Assembly: GCA_910588405.1 (NCBI GenBank)
Contig: CAJUPT010000100.1
Coordinates: 1-8,269 of the forward strand
DNA: 8,269 bases
From: an uncultured Lachnospiraceae bacterium
GTDB lineage: Bacteria; Bacillota; Clostridia; Lachnospirales; Lachnospiraceae
Direction of reading: 5' to 3'
Shown: in pieces, positions 4,933 to 8,269 of the stretch
Numbering within the stretch: position 1 is the first letter of the stretch
Layout: the number at the start of each line of letters is the position of its first letter
Notes under the pieces: generated by a model
Databases searched by the model: none
What the model was told of the DNA's origin: nothing
What the model saw: the letters and a program-made list of their open reading frames with translations, nothing else
Position numbers and translations under genes: made by a program

Positions 4933-6411
4933 TCACCCGTTCATCGCCGAGAACACAGGCTTTAATGCAGGATAAATGTGCTTGAATTGCTGATACCGCT
5001 CCTCGTACCGGGCGGCAAGCTCAGGCGCGGGGCTTACGGTCTCGGCAGTGTGGGTCAGCTTCTCACAGGCCTCCGCCACTGACGAATACCGCCCGCAGGC
5101 CACCATGGCCAGCATGGCGCCGCCCATCCCCGGGCCCTGCTCCGATTCGGGCACATCTAACTGTATGTTCAGCACATTTGCCATAATAGTTTTCCACAGC
5201 GGGCTCTTCGCTCCGCCGCCGCAGATTTTGCTGCGCCGGATATCGATTCCAAGCCCTTTTGCCACCTCAAAACTGTCCCGGATGGCAAAGGCCACGCCCT
5301 CCAGCACCGCCTGAGTCAGGTCAGAACGGGAGGTATCCATGGTCATGCCCACGAAGGTTCCTCTGGCGTTGGTGTCATTGATGGGAGATCGCTCCCCCAT
5401 CAGGTAGGGCAGGAAATAAACCCGGTTGCGTCCCAACTTTTCGTCCGTGATGCCGGCCTGCTCTCCCGCATAGTCCTTCGCCCCGAAGATGTCCTCCATC
5501 AGCCATTTATTGCAGCTGGCGGCGGAAAGCATACAGCCCATCAGATGGTAATGCCCGTCGGCATGGGCAAAGGCATGAAGGGCGTTGTTGGGGTCCACGC
5601 CGAATTTCCCGCTGGAAATAAAGATTGTGCCCGACGTGCCCAGGGAAATATTGCAGGCGCCGTCTCCCACGGTTCCCGTGCCTACGGCGGCGGCCGCATT
5701 GTCCCCCGCGCCGGCGCAGACCGCCACGGTTTCCGAAAGCCCCAGCTGCCTTGCGATCTCAGGCTTCAATGTCCCTGTCTTCTCATAGCTTTCAAACAGC
5801 TTCGGCATCTGTTCTTCCCTGACGCCGCACAACGCAAGCATCTCCTCTGACCAGCGTTTATGCTCCACATCCAGCAAAAGCATGCCGCTGGCGTCGGAAT
5901 AGTCCGTGCTGTGGACGCCGGTCAGGACATAGTTGATATAATCCTTCGGCAGCATAATTTTATGGATTTTCCGGAAAAGCTCCGGCTCATTTTCCCGCAT
6001 CCACAACAGCTTGGGCGCGGTAAAGCCCGCAAAGGCAATATTTGCGGTAAGGGCGGACAGCTTTTCTTTTCCCACCGTCTCATTCAGGTATTCCACCTGC
6101 CTTGCGGTACGGCCGTCATTCCACAAAATCGCGGGGCGGATCACACGGTCTTCTTTGTCCAGAACCACCAGACCATGCATCTGTCCGCCTGCGCCGATTC
6201 CCTCCACCTCGCCGGCGTCAAAGCCGTTCAGCAGCTCGGGGATGCCCGTGAGCACCGCCTGTTTCCAATCCTCTGGATTCTGCTGGCTCCAACCAGGTTC
6301 CGGAAACTCCAGCGGGTATTCTTTCGATACAATATTTTTGATCCTGCCCTTCCCGTCCGACAGCAGCAGCTTGACGGCGGAGGTGCCAAGATCGATTCCG
6401 ATATACAGCAT
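4933..6411 (-). CDS. xylB: Xylulokinase-type FGGY carbohydrate kinase
   Basis: A 492-residue kinase, close to E. coli XylB (484). It phosphorylates a ketose, most likely D-xylulose to xylulose 5-phosphate, feeding the pentose phosphate pathway. Visible motifs: the N-terminal phosphate-binding loop GIDLGTSAVK (5-14), substrate-loop residues GGQMHG (75-80), ILWNDGR (95-101), the catalytic base Asp237 in CAGAGDNAAAAVGTG (corresponding to Asp233 of E. coli), the second phosphate loop SLGTSG (256-261), and the ATP-binding GGGAKSPLW (398-406) with GPGMGGAMLA (426-435). The ATG at 6411 follows GAGGG by 5 bases and lies 11 bases after the permease stop, so it belongs to the transporter operon. Related FGGY kinases act on ribulose, lyxulose or other ketoses, and the adjacent isomerase is not a standard XylA, so the true substrate may differ. 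Confidence 0.92.
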   Translation of the reverse strand: MLYIGIDLGTSAVKLLLSDGKGRIKNIVSKEYPLEFPEPGWSQQNPEDWKQAVLTGIPELLNGFDAGEVEGIGAGGQMHGLVVLDKEDRVIRPAILWNDGRTARQVEYLNETVGKEKLSALTANIAFAGFTAPKLLWMRENEPELFRKIHKIMLPKDYINYVLTGVHSTDYSDASGMLLLDVEHKRWSEEMLALCGVREEQMPKLFESYEKTGTLKPEIARQLGLSETVAVCAGAGDNAAAAVGTGTVGDGACNISLGTSGTIFISSGKFGVDPNNALHAFAHADGHYHLMGCMLSAASCNKWLMEDIFGAKDYAGEQAGITDEKLGRNRVYFLPYLMGERSPINDTNARGTFVGMTMDTSRSDLTQAVLEGVAFAIRDSFEVAKGLGIDIRRSKICGGGAKSPLWKTIMANVLNIQLDVPESEQGPGMGGAMLAMVACGRYSSVAEACEKLTHTAETVSPAPELAARYEERYQQFKHIYPALKPVFSAMNG

Positions 6412-6422
6412 AACGTCCCTCT

Positions 6423-7604
6423 TTATTTCTTTCCGGATTTACGACTGGTAACTACGTCGAAGATAACGGCCAGCAAAAGCACGCCGCCCTTGATCACATA
6501 CTGCCAGGTATCGCCCAGACCCATAATGGACATGCCCATGTTGATAACGCCAAGGAGCAGAGCGCCGATCACAACGCCGCCTACCGTACCGCTGCCGCCG
6601 TAAGCGGAAGCGCCGCCGATAAAGCAGGAACCGATGGCATCCATCTCAAAGGACTGACCGGTGGAACCGTTGACGGAACCGACACGGGCCGCGCAGAGCA
6701 GACCGCACAGGCCGGCCAGAAGGCCCATATTGGCATAGGCGACAAAATAAATTTTGTTCGTGTTGATACCGGACAGCTGGGTCGCTTTCTCATTGCCGCC
6801 TACGGCGTAAAAATACCGGCCGAAAGCGGTTTTTGCCGTAATAAAGTTGTAGATCAGGCAGACAGCCAGCACCCATACCAGCATAACGGAGATACCTCTG
6901 TACTGGCTGAGCAGATAGCAGTAATAGAGAACCAGCGCGGCAATCAGGCCGGCTTTTACAAAATCGCTTAAAGCGCTGTTCTGGCGGTAGCCTTTTTTCG
7001 CCCGCTCCCGGCGGTTTTTCACCGTATTGAAAATCACAAGAACCGCGGCCACCACACCCACGATAATGGGGGAAAGCTTTGTGGCTCCGTCATCCAGACC
7101 GGGAACCTTGATATAAGCGGTAAATATATTCAGAAAAGCAGGGTCCTGAATGGCCACGGTTTTGCTGTTCAGCACGAACCGTCCCAGTCCACGGAAAATA
7201 AACATGCCTCCCAGGGTAGTGATAAAAGGCGGAATGCGGACGTAGCCGATCCAGTATCCCTGCCAGCAGCCCACCAGAAGGCCGATCAGCAGGCCGGTCA
7301 GAATGGCGGCAATGGCAGGCATATGCATGTTGGAAACCATAACGGCAGCCATACCGCCTACCAGGCAGACGACGGAGCCTACGGACAGGTCGATGTTACC
7401 GCCTGTCAGGATGCACAGCAGCATACCGCAGGCCATAACCAGAACGTAGCCGTTCTGCAGCATCAGGTTTGTCATGTTCTGGGGAGACAGCAGGGTTCCC
7501 TTGGTCAGAACGGCAAACAGAATAAAGACCACTGCCAGGGCGATTACCATGGCATATTTGGTCAGAAAACTTACCAGATTGAATTGCTTTTTGGATTCAG
7601 TCAT
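6423..7604 (-). CDS. mmsB: Sugar ABC transporter permease, multiple-monosaccharide type (MmsB/XylH-like)
   Basis: A 393-residue inner-membrane permease with about ten hydrophobic segments (first at 17-33, last at 372-386). It carries hallmarks of the monosaccharide ABC permeases: GGNIDLSVGS (68-77), the conserved IPPFITTLGGMFIFRGLGR (124-142), the cytoplasmic coupling loop GRYFYAVGGNEKATQLSGI (262-280), and GGASAYGGSGTVGGVVIGA (330-348). The large central cytoplasmic insertion with a basic cluster (NRRERAKKGYR, 197-207) and the length near 390 fit MmsB/GguB better than the ~320-residue RbsC type. The ATG at 7604 has AGGAGG 5 bases upstream. The partner ATPase gene lies upstream across an unusual 270-base gap, and xylB follows after 11 bases. 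The binding protein is not in the window and would be expected beyond the right edge. Confidence 0.9.
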   Translation of the reverse strand: MTESKKQFNLVSFLTKYAMVIALAVVFILFAVLTKGTLLSPQNMTNLMLQNGYVLVMACGMLLCILTGGNIDLSVGSVVCLVGGMAAVMVSNMHMPAIAAILTGLLIGLLVGCWQGYWIGYVRIPPFITTLGGMFIFRGLGRFVLNSKTVAIQDPAFLNIFTAYIKVPGLDDGATKLSPIIVGVVAAVLVIFNTVKNRRERAKKGYRQNSALSDFVKAGLIAALVLYYCYLLSQYRGISVMLVWVLAVCLIYNFITAKTAFGRYFYAVGGNEKATQLSGINTNKIYFVAYANMGLLAGLCGLLCAARVGSVNGSTGQSFEMDAIGSCFIGGASAYGGSGTVGGVVIGALLLGVINMGMSIMGLGDTWQYVIKGGVLLLAVIFDVVTSRKSGKK

Positions 7605-7620
7605 TGTCTCCTCCTAATTT

Positions 7621-7720
7621 AGTTCCGCAACTTCCCTCCCAAGCCCCCTGGTTCTGGGAGAATTTCCAGTCACTAAAGTGTCTGTAAATCCTCCCGGGGC
7701 TTGTACGGTACGTTGCTGTT
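7621..7720. repeat. Intergenic structured repeat, copy 1
   Basis: This copy begins with a 21-base block (7621-7641) and ends with a 28-base block (7693-7720), both repeated exactly in copy 2. An internal inverted repeat pairs CAAGCCCC (7640-7647) with GGGGCTTG (7696-7703), and outer GCAAC/GTTGC segments can also pair. The core is short and holds small stems such as GGGAG/CTCCC. It ends 6 bases from the AGGAGG of the permease gene. Confidence 0.85.
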
Positions 7721-7722
7721 TC

Positions 7723-7869
7723 AGTTCCGCAACTTCCCTCCCATTGCAATGAGCACTTAGGGTCTGTCCTTTAGACCCTTACGTGCGATGCATGGCAAAT
7801 AGTTAGCGGGTGTTTTTTAGCCGCTTACTATTTGGCAAGCCCCCGGGGCTTGTACGGTACGTTGCTGTT
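7723..7869. repeat. Intergenic structured repeat, copy 2, with extra hairpins
   Basis: The boundary blocks match copy 1 exactly (7723-7743 and 7842-7869), but the core is different and longer. One hairpin, 7753-7786, has AGGGTCT/AGACCCT plus GCAC/GTGC. A second, 7795-7835, pairs GCAAATAGT-T-AGCGG with CCGCT-T-ACTATTTG around an 11-base loop. The CAAGCCCC/GGGGCTTG pair is collapsed into one 17-base palindrome (7836-7852). It starts 8 bases after the ATPase stop. No U-tract follows any stem on the minus strand, so these are not classical terminators. Confidence 0.85.
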
Positions 7870-7877
7870 ATTCATAT

Positions 7878-8269
7878 TTAAGCAGATTGGGAATCCTGAT
7901 TGGTATCGCGGATAATATAACCCATGATTCCTTCCTGGGTGGCCTCTCCGGCATCTAACTCCGCCAGCAGGTGGCCCTCGTTCATCACATAAATGCGGTC
8001 GCACATGCCTAAGAGCTCGGGCATCTCGGAGGAGATCATCATCACCGACTTGCCCTGACTTACCATCTCATTAATCAGACAGTAAATCTCGTATTTGGCG
8101 CCCACATCGATCCCCCGGGTAGGTTCGTCCATAATCAGGATATCCGGCTCGGTAAACATCCATTTGCCAAGCAAAGCCTTCTGCTGATTGCCGCCGGACA
8201 GGTTGCCCACATTCTGCTCAATGGTGGGCGTTTTAGTGCCCATGTCCTTTGTCATCTGCTCGGCCACCC
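7878..8269 (-). CDS. mmsA: Sugar ABC transporter ATP-binding protein, C-terminal fragment (MmsA-like; truncated by the window)
   Basis: About 130 C-terminal residues of a roughly 500-residue tandem-domain ATPase; the rest lies beyond the right edge and no start is in the window. The second nucleotide-binding domain shows the ABC signature LSGGNQQKALLGKW (about 23-36 of the fragment), Walker B ILIMDEP (43-49), the D-loop region RGIDVGAK (51-58), and SSEMPELLGMCDRIYVM (79-95). Ser replaces the usual switch His in the last, as is normal for the C-terminal half of monosaccharide ABC ATPases. It ends at TAA 7880-7878. It energises the MmsB-like permease encoded downstream. The mms label is inferred from that permease; xylG or rbsA-type naming is possible. 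Confidence 0.88.
   Translation of the reverse strand, partial: VAEQMTKDMGTKTPTIEQNVGNLSGGNQQKALLGKWMFTEPDILIMDEPTRGIDVGAKYEIYCLINEMVSQGKSVMMISSEMPELLGMCDRIYVMNEGHLLAELDAGEATQEGIMGYIIRDTNQDSQSA

Noticed and set aside
5860..6603. 247-codon plus-strand frame opposite xylB and the permease
   Set aside because: It overlaps two well-supported genes on the other strand and its translation has no protein-like features.
7621..7869. CRISPR array
   Set aside because: Only two copies of two different boundary blocks, with cores of unequal length and their own hairpins; no regular repeat-spacer pattern and no cas genes.

Overview
The window looks like chromosomal DNA of a low-to-mid GC Clostridia, most likely a gut Lachnospiraceae relative. 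This is inferred from strong AGGAGG-type ribosome binding sites, a BlaI/M56 sensor pair, an Mms-type sugar ABC transporter and a DUF4867 protein beside a FucI-like isomerase. No rRNA, tRNA, CRISPR array, transposase or integrase was seen. Every apparently intact gene is on the minus strand; only two decayed genes lie on the plus strand.

Region 1 (1-1231, minus) is a two-gene regulatory unit: a BlaI/MecI-type winged-helix repressor followed, through a 4-base ATGA overlap, by the N-terminal 260 residues of a BlaR1/MecR1-type M56 membrane metallopeptidase that runs off the left edge. A near-consensus promoter (TTGACA, 17 bases, TATATT) precedes blaI. Two copies of a 13-base operator-like motif cover its -10 box and initial transcribed region.

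Region 2 (1349-1756, plus) holds two adjacent gene remnants. The first is the head of a probable TetR-family regulator. The second is a small membrane protein resembling DUF2871, whose N-terminus is joined out of frame to its C-terminus as if the middle had been deleted. A GC-rich hairpin at 1765-1786 separates these from the next region and could terminate transcription in both directions.

Region 3 (1865-8269, minus) is a sugar uptake and catabolism locus. In transcription order it has: the C-terminus of a sugar ABC ATPase (MmsA-like); a 270-base gap filled by a duplicated structured repeat; the permease (MmsB-like); a xylulokinase-type FGGY kinase (XylB); a 95-residue two-helix membrane protein 4 bases behind xylB; a 360-base non-coding stretch with several inverted repeats; a DUF4867 cupin-like protein; a 290-base AT-rich gap; and an L-fucose/L-arabinose isomerase family enzyme. 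The inferred scheme is import of a monosaccharide, isomerisation of the aldose to a ketose, and phosphorylation of the ketose for the pentose phosphate pathway. The sugar cannot be read from sequence. DUF4867 is the biochemically unassigned member and could be an accessory sugar isomerase, epimerase or mutarotase.

The most unusual non-coding structures are the duplicated element between the ATPase and permease genes (7621-7869) and a leader with mutually exclusive stems upstream of DUF4867 (4335-4395).
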